Assembly: GCA_030622395.1 (NCBI GenBank)
Contig: JAUXGF010000007.1
Location: forward strand, 1-15,009
Length of the DNA stretch: 15,009 nucleotides
Source: Calditrichaceae bacterium
GTDB taxonomy: Bacteria > Calditrichota > Calditrichia > Calditrichales > Calditrichaceae
Direction of reading: 5' to 3'
Positions 1 to 7,054 of the stretch are shown here, piece after piece (positions within the stretch are counted from its first letter, which is position 1; every line of letters starts with the position of its first letter). Position numbers and translations under genes: made by a program. The notes below the pieces were generated by a model. That model was not told the origin of the DNA. It saw only the letters and a list, made by a program, of their open reading frames with translations, and did no database searches.

Positions 1-14
1 AATTAATTTTTAAA

Positions 15-43
15 TACTTAGAGCCTTGGTGCCTTAGTGGCTA
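15..43 (+). repeat. Solo copy of the GCCACTAAGG-type terminal repeat
   Basis: This stretch reads CTTAGAGCCTTGGTGCCTTA followed by GTGGCTA. It is a diverged copy of the repeat found at 1475-1502, 2053-2080, 6808-6838 and 6994-7018. Its orientation matches the right-hand copies (2053-2080 and 6994-7018), so any partner end would lie left of the window. Confidence 0.6.
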
Positions 44-104
44 CTTCCATTGTTTGTTGAGGGCTGCAGCCCATGAGTGTTTATATGCGCCAAAGGGCAG
101 CCCT

Positions 105-341
105 GTCCCGCGCCGCTCCACATGAGTCCCTTTGGGACAGCCGATAATAGCCCAGCAATTCATTGCTGGGAATGAATAATTAATGATTTTTCAGTCCCGT
201 TAGGGACGGATGTAATATTCATAATCGATAAATAAATACGAAATAGTCACATTTTCAAGCGTCCATACCGGACGCCCATTATATGGGAATTCTCGACCCA
301 GACATAAATGTCTGGGCTATTATCATAAGTCCCTTTGGGAC
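105..341. repeat. Composite hairpin element A, MITE-like relative of the transposase element
   Basis: Six palindromes occur in mirror order: GTCCCTTTGGGAC (125-137), CCCAGCAATTCATTGCTGGG (151-170), GTCCCGTTAGGGAC (194-207), GCGTCCATACCGGACGC (259-275), CCCAGACATAAATGTCTGGG (297-316) and GTCCCTTTGGGAC (329-341). The left half reads AATAGCCCAG and the right half CTGGGCTATT, so this is one module followed by an inverted second module. The inner flanks fit GGACGNNTGAAAATT, as do the inner flanks of the modules around the transposase at 11918-12370. An extra outer arm at 105-124 resembles sequences at 11728-11762 and 12519-12552. The perfect palindrome GGGCTGCAGCCC lies just left at 61-72. The rest of 1-457 holds nothing I can call, apart from the repeat end at 15-43. 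Confidence 0.8.
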
Positions 342-457
342 AAATACAAGATCTCGTTAATTTAATGTCGGTACGGAGTTAAGCTAAAGAATGACGGAAT
401 GCCAAGTTCTTTTTACCCAGCGCCTTAAACACAATAATTAACACCCAACACCAAATT

Positions 458-1447
458 CTATACTAAAGTCCTAACTGCATTTCTTTTGAATCTAATTTTG
501 ATTATGTCATCCTTTTTAAGAACCAAGTGCGGATTACCATCCAGGCAAAGAACCGCTCCCGGTTTTATTCCACGTAGTTCAATACTGTCTTCTTCATCGA
601 ATAATAATTGCGATAAATTAAAAGGCTCGGTTTGATCCAAAACCTTCTTATCGACATTTACCTGAACAACGGGAAAAGAGACCGCTGCCAATGCTGCGCC
701 GTAATTTAAAAAAGGCGACCAGCACAGCAATCCGCTGACCGCTTTACCCAAATAACGATTATCCACAGGCGCGGCGATAATCTGCCCTACCTGCTGATTT
801 ATGCCGGTAATCATCGCCTGACCGTTTTTCAAGACTGTTGTTTCACCCGTCCCTATAGGCTGTGATTTACCTTTAACCTTTCTGCCCTGAATGCGCTGCG
901 CCGCGTCCAGATCCGTCTGCTTACCACCCAAAGTGCCGACGATAGTCGTCCCGATAACGCAGTCGTTAAATCCCAATCCAACTAATTTATCCTGATAAAA
1001 AGCTAAAACACAATTAAGATTTTCTTCCTTTAAATCTTCAAGATTAAAATTATCCAGTTCCGCCGCTTTGAAGCGAATCAGAGAACCGGCATTTGTAGAG
1101 CCGACGCCTATCCCGATAATAGGAACATCATTTTTTATTTGATAAATTCCATAAGATATATCGGCTAAAGCGCCGTCGCCGCCAATACCGATTAGCAAAT
1201 CCGCCCCGGCTGCCGCCATTTTCTGGGCTATGCTGATTGTATCCCTGTGGTCGAAATATTCCTGTCCGCCGATTACCTTGTGGTTTGAGGATAATTTTGA
1301 GAGATATTCTTCTCCCATACTGCCGGGAGCAATCAACAATTTATACTGCTTTAATTTAGCGGCTAACTTGTTGAATGTTTCCTTTTTCGATTCGCTATCC
1401 GCGCCGGCCGCGGGATTGACGATGATTCCGATAGTTTTGAATTTCAT
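458..1447 (-). CDS. ATP-NAD kinase / AcoX-like family protein
   Basis: The 329-residue product resembles the COG3199/AcoX branch of the ATP-NAD kinase fold. A first strand carries GIIVNPAAG (residues 7-15), followed by the nucleotide-binding signature GIGGDGALAD (87-96) and a GIGVGSTNAGS turn. In the kinase fold the GGDG loop binds the phosphate donor. For AcoX-like members the true substrate is poorly defined, so NAD(H) phosphorylation is only a family-level guess. I chose the ATG at 1445-1447. A longer frame would start at a TTG inside the repeat at 1475-1502 and adds 12 residues with no family resemblance. The gene is probably separately transcribed: the repeat-bounded GxxExxY unit lies just upstream. 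It could also be a diverged lipid-kinase-like protein, because the GGDG loop is shared. Confidence 0.8.
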   Translation of the reverse strand: MKFKTIGIIVNPAAGADSESKKETFNKLAAKLKQYKLLIAPGSMGEEYLSKLSSNHKVIGGQEYFDHRDTISIAQKMAAAGADLLIGIGGDGALADISYGIYQIKNDVPIIGIGVGSTNAGSLIRFKAAELDNFNLEDLKEENLNCVLAFYQDKLVGLGFNDCVIGTTIVGTLGGKQTDLDAAQRIQGRKVKGKSQPIGTGETTVLKNGQAMITGINQQVGQIIAAPVDNRYLGKAVSGLLCWSPFLNYGAALAAVSFPVVQVNVDKKVLDQTEPFNLSQLLFDEEDSIELRGIKPGAVLCLDGNPHLVLKKDDIIKIRFKRNAVRTLV

Positions 1448-1474
1448 ATTTCTATCTGCTTTATTTATAAGAGA

Positions 1475-2080
1475 TTGCCACAAAGGCGCTAAGACACAAA
1501 GGTTAAAAACTGAACCTACTTAACTCAGAAATTTAGTTTCTCGATAAATCAGAATTATTCTCTTTAAGTTTAAACAGGGATATTTGTTATTCTGATTCGC
1601 CGAAATTGGGAAGCATTTCACAAGACAAATGACTCTATGAAGAGAAACCTATATTAAATAATAAATCTTTTAATTCCATTTTTGATAAGCCTTACGTTAA
1701 AATTGATAAGAAAGCCGAGTCGTTTATCTGTCAATTTTAAATGACTAAGTATTTGTGCTTCCCATACCGGATTAATTTCGTCTACAGCTTTCAATTCACA
1801 AATAATTAGTTCTTCAACAAGAACATCTAAACGTAAGCCTTCATCAAAAGTAATTCCATCATATACAATCGGGATATCAACCTGTCTTTGATATTTTAAT
1901 CCTCTTTTGGATAATTCATGGCAAAAACAGATTTCGTATACTTTTTCAAGTAATCCCGGCCCTAATGTCTTATGAACAGTATATGCCGCATCTACAATTT
2001 TTTTGGCAATTGATTCTTCTTTTGGAGATGCGGGTTTATAAGTCATATATTTCCTTTGTGTCTTAGCGCCTTAGTGGCAA
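1475..2080 (-). mobile_element. Repeat-bounded unit carrying the GxxExxY gene
   Basis: Terminal inverted repeats of 28 bp lie at 1475-1502 (TTGCCACAAAGGCGCTAAGA then CACAAAGG) and, inverted, at 2053-2080. They differ at one position. The only gene inside is the GxxExxY protein at 1654-2046. The inner end of the right repeat, ACACAAAGGA, sits 6-8 nt upstream of that gene's ATG and acts as its ribosome binding site. No clear target duplication is visible. A weak inverted repeat AATCAGAAT (1547-1555) / ATTCTGATT (1589-1597) follows the gene. That the unit moves is inferred from its ends alone. Confidence 0.55.
1654..2046 (-). CDS. GxxExxY protein (PDDEXK_3 family)
   Basis: This 130-residue protein is full length for the family. 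It has the name-giving motif GLLEKVY (G31, E34, Y37) after an amphipathic N-terminal helix with H25. A PD-(D/E)xK-like core follows: RLDVL with D74, then ICELKAV with E84 and K86. The nuclease-like fold is known for the family (TIGR04256/PF13366), but its biological role is not established, and several copies per genome are common in environmental bacteria. The ATG at 2044-2046 is well supported by AAAGGA just upstream. That Shine-Dalgarno lies inside a 28-bp repeat which recurs inverted beyond the stop codon, so the gene looks like cargo of a small repeat-bounded unit and not part of the neighbouring transport operon. Confidence 0.9.
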   Translation of the reverse strand: MTYKPASPKEESIAKKIVDAAYTVHKTLGPGLLEKVYEICFCHELSKRGLKYQRQVDIPIVYDGITFDEGLRLDVLVEELIICELKAVDEINPVWEAQILSHLKLTDKRLGFLINFNVRLIKNGIKRFII

Positions 2081-2101
2081 GTTCTTTAATTTAATTCATT
2101 A

Positions 2102-2881
2102 TCAAACAAGCAGATCTCTTAAGAAGTTCACGCTTTCCTTTAAAGTTGTTTCTGCATTCTCAAGCATATGTCGATACGATAATTCAATCACCCATTTCCC
2201 CTGATAATCCCTGGACTTCATCAGATTTACAATTTTTTCCCATTTGATATCCCCTAATCCCAAAGGTAAATGTTTCCCATTGCTTGAAAAATCACTTATG
2301 TGAAGATGATCAACATGGGGGATTTTCTCTAAAAATTCTTCAGGGGCTACTCCCGCTTCCATTGATTCTGTGGTGTCGATAACGATAATAATATTACTTC
2401 TATCGAGTTCTTTGATAAAAGCTAAAAGATCCTGCGGGTGTGAAGTATCCGACCCCGGATTATTTTCTATGGCAATTTTTATATCTTTTTCCGCCGCTAA
2501 ATCACACAAGTAACGGATATGTTCGATTGAAACATCCCGGAAGACCGGCGTTCCTTTTTCTTTGTGCGGCGAATGCATTACTATCAGCTTAGTATTTAAA
2601 TACGCAGCCATGTCTATTAGATTACGGGATATCTCTTCCCCTGTTTTTTTTGCTCTCGGATTCGGATTAAAAAAGAAAGCCAATAGTACAAGCGGAAAAT
2701 GTATTGAATAAATCCACATATCGGGATCAATACTTTTTATTTCTTTGTCAAATTCGACAGTGCACTCCGAAATATCCTGGGGCATTAACTCTAAAGTTTT
2801 TATCCCGACAGAATTGGCTAATGCGATGCACTCGTCAATATCACGGGGAAAAAACGCAGCGGTTGATAAGGCAATATTCAT
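2102..2881 (-). CDS. Sugar phosphate isomerase/epimerase (xylose isomerase-like TIM barrel)
   Basis: The 259-residue product belongs to the AP-endonuclease-2/xylose-isomerase-like superfamily (COG1082), whose members interconvert ketoses, epimerise or dehydrate sugar acids and inositols with a divalent metal. Likely metal or catalytic residues sit at the expected strand ends: H103 in MHSPH, E139 in IEN, D169 in VIDTTES, H192 and H194 in DHLHISD, and E233 in VIEL. The ATG at 2879-2881 is preceded by TAGGAAAA, a good ribosome binding site. It is the last gene of the transport run, about 180 bp after the binding-protein gene with a long hairpin between. This suggests a cytosolic enzyme acting on the imported compound. 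The substrate cannot be read from sequence. Confidence 0.85.
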   Translation of the reverse strand: MNIALSTAAFFPRDIDECIALANSVGIKTLELMPQDISECTVEFDKEIKSIDPDMWIYSIHFPLVLLAFFFNPNPRAKKTGEEISRNLIDMAAYLNTKLIVMHSPHKEKGTPVFRDVSIEHIRYLCDLAAEKDIKIAIENNPGSDTSHPQDLLAFIKELDRSNIIIVIDTTESMEAGVAPEEFLEKIPHVDHLHISDFSSNGKHLPLGLGDIKWEKIVNLMKSRDYQGKWVIELSYRHMLENAETTLKESVNFLRDLLV

Positions 2882-2968
2882 GTTTATTTTTCCTATTTTA
2901 GTTTAGAAATTAATTTTTATAAAATTACAAACAACAATAATCAAGCTACAAACAATATTCAAAGTAAT

Positions 2969-3048
2969 TCCTCAGTGACGGGGTGGGGGATTTATTTGGG
3001 TGTATATTTGGAATAACACAAACCCACCCCTAACCCCTTCACTGAGGA
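2969..3048. repeat. Long imperfect inverted repeat between binding-protein and isomerase genes
   Basis: TCCTCAGTGA (2969-2978) pairs perfectly with TCACTGAGGA (3039-3048). The stem continues imperfectly as CGGGGTGGGGG against CCACCCCTAACCCC. It lies 16 bp past the stop codon of the binding-protein gene, where it could stabilise or attenuate the transcript. Neither strand has a clean T-tract after the stem, so I do not call it a terminator. Confidence 0.7.
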
Positions 3049-3064
3049 TATTCTACTATCCAAA

Positions 3065-4357
3065 TCATTCTTCCTGAATATCTTTTAACAAGCTTTGAGC
3101 CGCTTCGTCTAAGGCTTGCTTAGGAGACGCGGCATTTAACTCTACCTGTTCGATAGCCTTGCGTAAATATTCATCCATACCGCCCATCTGCCAGAAATGC
3201 TGGTATGTCTGCGCATAGGCAATCTGTTCGAATCCTGCTTTATACTGCGGGTTTTTCAAAAACAAATCTTGTATTATTTCCGATTCTAAAGCCGATTTAC
3301 GAATCGGTATATAACCTGTTTGAACAGCCCAGCGGCTGACAATCTCTTTTGATAATAACCAGCGGAAAAAATCCCAGGCAGCCTGCTCTTTTTTAGGATT
3401 GGAAGGAAACAGCGCTAATGAAACGCCCCCAACCGTTACGCAATATTGATTATCAGGATTGAACTTGGGCACGAAAGCGACGCCAAACTCAAAATCAGCG
3501 GTTTTGATAGAAGTATTAACCATGCCGCTGGTAACCAGCAAAAACGCCGCCCTGCCGCCAAAAAACTGAGCGCGGGCGCGGGTGTGCATTGCCGGCGGCG
3601 TCAATTTTTCCTCTATTAAATTCCGCCAGAATTCTAATACCTCAACCGCCTTATCAGAATTAAACATGGGCTTCTTACCGGTGGAATCAATTATCTGCCC
3701 GCCGTTCTGGATGATCATTGATTTAAGTATCCAATCCTGGTTGCTTATTGCCACTCCCCATACATTTTTATTACCTTCATTATTACTACTTTCGGTAATT
3801 TTCTTTGCCATAGTCTTAAGCTGCCGCCATGTTTCAGGAGGCTGATCAGGATTTAATCCGGCTTTTTTGAGCAAATCTTTATTATAAAAAAGCACTGGCG
3901 TACTGTTGGCAAAAGGAAGAGAACAAATTTTATTTTTAAATTTATTGAACTCCCACAACACAGGATAAAAATCATCCTGATTCAATCCCTGCGGGCTATT
4001 GAGATAATCTTGAATGCGGTAGTTGCCCGTTCTGCCGGTAAAAAGCGGAGCCGCCGGAATAATGCCGCCCTCCGGGAAAATACCGGAAACAATGCCTGTA
4101 ATAACTTTTCGGGCTGTTACGGCATAGCCTCCTGTGTAAACCGGTTTGATATCAATTTGGGGATGGGCGCTTTCATATTCATCAATCAATTTATTAAAAA
4201 ACTGTCCGGTCAACCCGCCAAAGGGATACCATATTGTTATTTGCAGACGCTTATCATCCGCTTGTTTATTACAGGAAAAGAAAAATCCCGTCAAAATAAA
4301 TAACAGTAAGAATGAAATTATTTTTGCAACTAAAAATCTTTTAATAATCAATCGCAT
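3065..4357 (-). CDS. ABC transporter substrate-binding lipoprotein, UgpB-like
   Basis: The 430-residue extracytoplasmic solute-binding protein belongs to family 1 (COG1653). A hydrophobic signal at residues 8-28 ends in FFFSC, a slightly non-canonical lipobox with C29 as the lipidated cysteine. The segment PFANSTPVLFYNKD (148-161) followed by KKAGLNPDQPPETW, and QTGYIPIRKSALES (346-359), closely resemble the corresponding parts of UgpB, the glycerol-3-phosphate/glycerophosphodiester-binding protein. Sugar-binding relatives share these blocks, so the ligand is open. The start is supported by AAAGGA upstream. The gene follows the MalG-type permease by 22 bp, indicating one transcript. It delivers substrate to the two permeases encoded just upstream. 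Confidence 0.92.
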   Translation of the reverse strand: MRLIIKRFLVAKIISFLLLFILTGFFFSCNKQADDKRLQITIWYPFGGLTGQFFNKLIDEYESAHPQIDIKPVYTGGYAVTARKVITGIVSGIFPEGGIIPAAPLFTGRTGNYRIQDYLNSPQGLNQDDFYPVLWEFNKFKNKICSLPFANSTPVLFYNKDLLKKAGLNPDQPPETWRQLKTMAKKITESSNNEGNKNVWGVAISNQDWILKSMIIQNGGQIIDSTGKKPMFNSDKAVEVLEFWRNLIEEKLTPPAMHTRARAQFFGGRAAFLLVTSGMVNTSIKTADFEFGVAFVPKFNPDNQYCVTVGGVSLALFPSNPKKEQAAWDFFRWLLSKEIVSRWAVQTGYIPIRKSALESEIIQDLFLKNPQYKAGFEQIAYAQTYQHFWQMGGMDEYLRKAIEQVELNAASPKQALDEAAQSLLKDIQEE

Positions 4358-4379
4358 CCTGTTTCCTTTACTTACGCGG

Positions 4380-5222
4380 CTATCCTTTAAGCCCGGTCAT
4401 TGTTACGCCTTTGACGAATTGCTTTTGAGCAATCAAATAAACTATAACTATGGGAATAGTCACAATAATAGACGCCGCCATCATGTAGTGAAACTGCGTG
4501 CCCTGCTCGGATACAAAATAGCGCAGTCCGATCGGCAGGGTGCGCATCTCCGCCGAATTCGTAATTACCAGCGGCCACATATAATCCCGCCAGTGAAACA
4601 GAAAAGTGAACAACCCGATAGCCGCCAGCGCCGGGCGTGCAGTGGGCAGCAGGATTTTCCATAAAAAGCGCAGCCTGCCGCAGCCGTCAATTTTTGCGGC
4701 GTCTTCAAGGTCTTTGGGCAGCGTTAAAAAGAACTGCCGTAAAAATATAATAGGAAAGGCGCGGGCAATGAACGGTACAATCAAACCCTGGTAGCTGTCA
4801 ATCCAGTTAAACTCTTTGACAATTAAAAACAAAGGGATAATAGTAACCTGAATCGGGATAATCATAGTGGAAAGGTAAATGATAAAAAGTATATCCCGCC
4901 CGGGAAATTCTATTCTGGCAAAAACATAAGCCGCTAAACAGGCTGTACTAAGCTGCCCCATAGTAATGCAAACAGTTACAAAAATACTGTTAATGTAGAA
5001 TCTGCCGAAAGGAGCCAACTTTAAAGCGTCAATATAATTTTGCCAGTTGAAATGTGACGGTATCCATTTTGGCGGATATTGGTAAAGCTCCGTTACATCC
5101 TTCAGCGAAGTGGACAGCATCCATAAAAACGGAACGATCATTGAAACGCCCACAATAATTAACAGGAGGTGGGTTATTATGGTTAATACTTTTGAAGAAA
5201 ATATGGTTTCTTTTAACATCAT
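4380..5222 (-). CDS. ABC sugar permease, MalG/UgpE type
   Basis: The 280-residue inner-membrane permease has six predicted hydrophobic segments. The cytoplasmic EAA loop that docks the ATPase reads EDAAKIDGCGRLRF (173-186) followed by KILLPTARPALAAI, with the canonical D179-G180. The preceding FLRQFFLTLP block is typical of MalG/UgpE-class subunits. It pairs with the MalF-type permease at 5822-6730. About 600 bp of repeats separates the two permease genes, unusual because such pairs are normally adjacent. The start may be either of two consecutive ATG codons (5220-5222 or 5217-5219), and the ribosome binding site is weak (AAGAGA). Confidence 0.93.
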   Translation of the reverse strand: MMLKETIFSSKVLTIITHLLLIIVGVSMIVPFLWMLSTSLKDVTELYQYPPKWIPSHFNWQNYIDALKLAPFGRFYINSIFVTVCITMGQLSTACLAAYVFARIEFPGRDILFIIYLSTMIIPIQVTIIPLFLIVKEFNWIDSYQGLIVPFIARAFPIIFLRQFFLTLPKDLEDAAKIDGCGRLRFLWKILLPTARPALAAIGLFTFLFHWRDYMWPLVITNSAEMRTLPIGLRYFVSEQGTQFHYMMAASIIVTIPIVIVYLIAQKQFVKGVTMTGLKG

Positions 5223-5240
5223 GATTATATTTTCTCTTTT

Positions 5241-5450
5241 TTTAAGCTGTTAGCTATTAGATTTTCTATTCCGAGTTTTAAGAATACGTGTCTGAACGTT
5301 TAGAGCCCTATTTCCAATTTTGTCAATACGTGTCTAAGCTCTTAGAGTCCTGTTTCCGATTTTGTCAATACATGTCTTAACGCTTAGAGTCCTATTTCCG
5401 ATTTTGTTAATGCTATCTTTAACGTTCAGAGTCCTGTTCTGAGTTTTTCG
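5241..5450. repeat. 42-bp tandem repeat array between the permease genes
   Basis: Four units of exactly 42 bp begin at 5283, 5325, 5367 and 5409, each starting AAT and containing a core near TTAGAGTCCTATTTCCGATT. A fifth, degenerate unit may occupy 5241-5282. All frames are interrupted, so it is not coding. Read on the minus strand, the unit junctions at 5321-5326 and 5363-5368 give TTGACA, a sigma70 -35-like hexamer pointing at the permease gene starting at 5222. No convincing -10 box accompanies them. Confidence 0.85.
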
Positions 5451-5457
5451 AACTCAC

Positions 5458-5799
5458 ATTCCGAAGCCGTCTCATAGGCGTCAACTTAACAAATATATAT
5501 GTATTAATTTGTCCCGTAGGGACATTTGATAATAGCCCAGTCCCGAAAATTCGGGGCTGGGGATTGATTGAGAAAATCCATTCCCGTCCCGTTAGGGACG
5601 GCTGAAATCTTTTAATTAAAATTACAATCTATCGAATTTTCAAGCGTCCCTATGGGACGCCCCCCGATCAATTTAGAATCCATTACCCAGAGATAAATCT
5701 CTGGGCTATTTTCAATCGTCCCTCACGGGACTATATTCCAGCCAGATTAATTTATCAATATTTGCCTGCTCCTTAAGTTGACGCGCATTCGAAGCCGTC
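5458..5799. mobile_element. Insertion-like element B: hairpin pair inside inverted and direct repeats
   Basis: GCGTCAACTTAA (5478-5489) and TTAAGTTGACGC (5773-5784) are perfect 12-bp inverted repeats about 300 bp apart. Outside them the near-identical direct repeats ATTCCGAAGCCGTC (5458-5471) and ATTCGAAGCCGTC (5787-5799) resemble a target duplication. Inside lie six palindromes in the order seen at 125-341: GTCCCGTAGGGAC (5511-5523), a 26-bp CCCAG..CTGGG palindrome (5536-5561), GTCCCGTTAGGGAC (5586-5599), GCGTCCCTATGGGACGC (5644-5660), CCCAGAGATAAATCTCTGGG (5686-5705) and GTCCCTCACGGGAC (5718-5731). It has no coding capacity. Confidence 0.75.
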
Positions 5800-5821
5800 G
5801 CGATGATAATTTAATTTCAAC

Positions 5822-6730
5822 TTACTCATAGTGCACCCGCTTCTCGGAATAGGCGCGTTGAATCATGGTAATAGCAATCACAATAATAAATAAAATAAAT
5901 GCCAGAGCCGAGGCGCGTCCGAATCTATATTTATGAAACGCTTCCTGATATAAATAAAATACTATTACTGAAGTGCTGTTTAAGGGACCTCCTTCCGGGG
6001 TCATTACTTCTATTTGGGTAAAAACTTTGAACGAATTAATAATTCCCATAAGAACTACAAAATAGGTTATGGGTGAAAGCAAGGGCAGGGTTACATTCCG
6101 AAATTGCTGCCAGGCGTTAGCTCCGTCCACGCGGGCGGCTTCATAATAGCTGTCTGGAATGTTCTGCAAACCCGCTAAAAAGATAATGATGTTATATCCC
6201 AACCCTTTCCAGACGGACATTATAATAATAGCGGGCATAGCCCACTTAGGATCATTCAACCAGCCTAAGGGTGAAATACCTAACAGGCTCAAAAAGTAGT
6301 TGGCTAATCCGCCGCTTTCCGGCTCGTAAATCCAGATCCATACCGCGCTTACCGCCACCATTGATGATATTACCGGAATAAAATAAACAGTACGGTAAAA
6401 CGACAATCCTTTCAGCTTTTTATTAAGCAGCAGCGCAAGGCTCAATGAAAACACCAAATCCAAAGGAATATGAGCGGCGGCATAATACAGGGTATTCAAC
6501 AAAACCTTATAAAAAAACGGATCTTTTAAATAATAAATATAATTTGTAAGACCCACAAATTGCTTGTCCGCCGATAATAAATCCCACTTCATCATGCTTA
6601 GATAAAAGGCGATAGCAATCGGAAGGAATATAAATACAATAAAAACTATTAGAGACGGCGATAAAAAACATAAGCTGTCCCAAAAGTCCCGTCTTTGAAT
6701 AGGGGTTTTAAATAAACTGAATTTAGTCAT
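5822..6730 (-). CDS. ABC sugar permease, MalF/UgpA type
   Basis: The 302-residue inner-membrane permease has a first membrane span at about residues 22-45 and the FxGLxNY segment (FVGLTNY, 58-64) typical of MalF/UgpA-class subunits. The ATPase-docking EAA loop is YYEAARVDGANAWQQF (195-210) followed by VTLPLLSP, with D202-G203 intact. The late EGGPLNSTSV block is also characteristic. It forms the heterodimeric channel with the permease at 4380-5222 and is served by the lipoprotein at 3065-4357. It starts at the ATG at 6728-6730 with no clear Shine-Dalgarno. No ATPase gene is nearby, as is common for systems sharing an MsmK/UgpC-type ATPase. Confidence 0.93.
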   Translation of the reverse strand: MTKFSLFKTPIQRRDFWDSLCFLSPSLIVFIVFIFLPIAIAFYLSMMKWDLLSADKQFVGLTNYIYYLKDPFFYKVLLNTLYYAAAHIPLDLVFSLSLALLLNKKLKGLSFYRTVYFIPVISSMVAVSAVWIWIYEPESGGLANYFLSLLGISPLGWLNDPKWAMPAIIIMSVWKGLGYNIIIFLAGLQNIPDSYYEAARVDGANAWQQFRNVTLPLLSPITYFVVLMGIINSFKVFTQIEVMTPEGGPLNSTSVIVFYLYQEAFHKYRFGRASALAFILFIIVIAITMIQRAYSEKRVHYE

Positions 6731-6807
6731 AATTATAAAATCGTCATTTTGATAATTGTTTATGGCTTTTGGATTTTACTTTCTTCAAAATCAGATCCCT
6801 TCTTTTT

Positions 6808-7018
6808 GCCACTAAGCCACAAAGACTCTAAGTTTATTAATTAGTGTCTGAACGAAAACATTTTTTGTCATTTCGAGCGAAGGGAGAAATCTGTCGCTTC
6901 AATAATCCCAAGGGTTGTAAGATTTCTCACCCGATAAATCGGGATTCGAAATGACAAAACTATGCTTTTTCGTTCAGACACTAATTATTTTATCTTTGTG
7001 TCTTAGAGCCTTAGTGGC
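6808..7018. mobile_element. Nested repeat element without a gene
   Basis: Three inverted-repeat pairs are nested. The outermost, GCCACTAAG (6808-6816) and CTTAGTGGC (7010-7018) with longer similarity to 6838 and from 6994, belongs to the family that bounds the GxxExxY unit. Inside it, AATTAGTGTCTGAACGAAAA (6839-6858) is inverted at 6967-6986. Innermost, TGTCATTTCGA (6866-6876) is inverted at 6946-6956. This fills most of the 324-bp gap between the PorV-like gene and the permease gene. No gene or convincing promoter is seen in that gap. Confidence 0.75.
6866..6956. repeat. TGTCATTTCGA element, copy 1
   Basis: This 91-bp unit is bounded by TGTCATTTCGA and its inverse. Inner arms GAGAAATCT (6884-6892) and AGATTTCTC (6920-6928) enclose a 27-bp core (6893-6919). 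The flank ACCCGATAAATCGGGATTCG follows. The second copy is at 8236-8353, where the core is inverted. Confidence 0.8.
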
Positions 7019-7054
7019 TATCCTAAAGATCTACACAAATATTTTTGGTTAGAA

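Noticed and set aside
1448..1483. Longer start (TTG at 1481-1483) for the NAD-kinase-like gene
   Set aside because: The extension translates part of a dispersed repeat and adds residues with no family resemblance. The ATG at 1445-1447 leads directly into the conserved first strand.
5288..5374. Short plus-strand peptide in the 42-bp repeats (GTG to TAA, about 29 codons)
   Set aside because: There is no ribosome binding site, the frame breaks in the third unit, and the repeat is intergenic.
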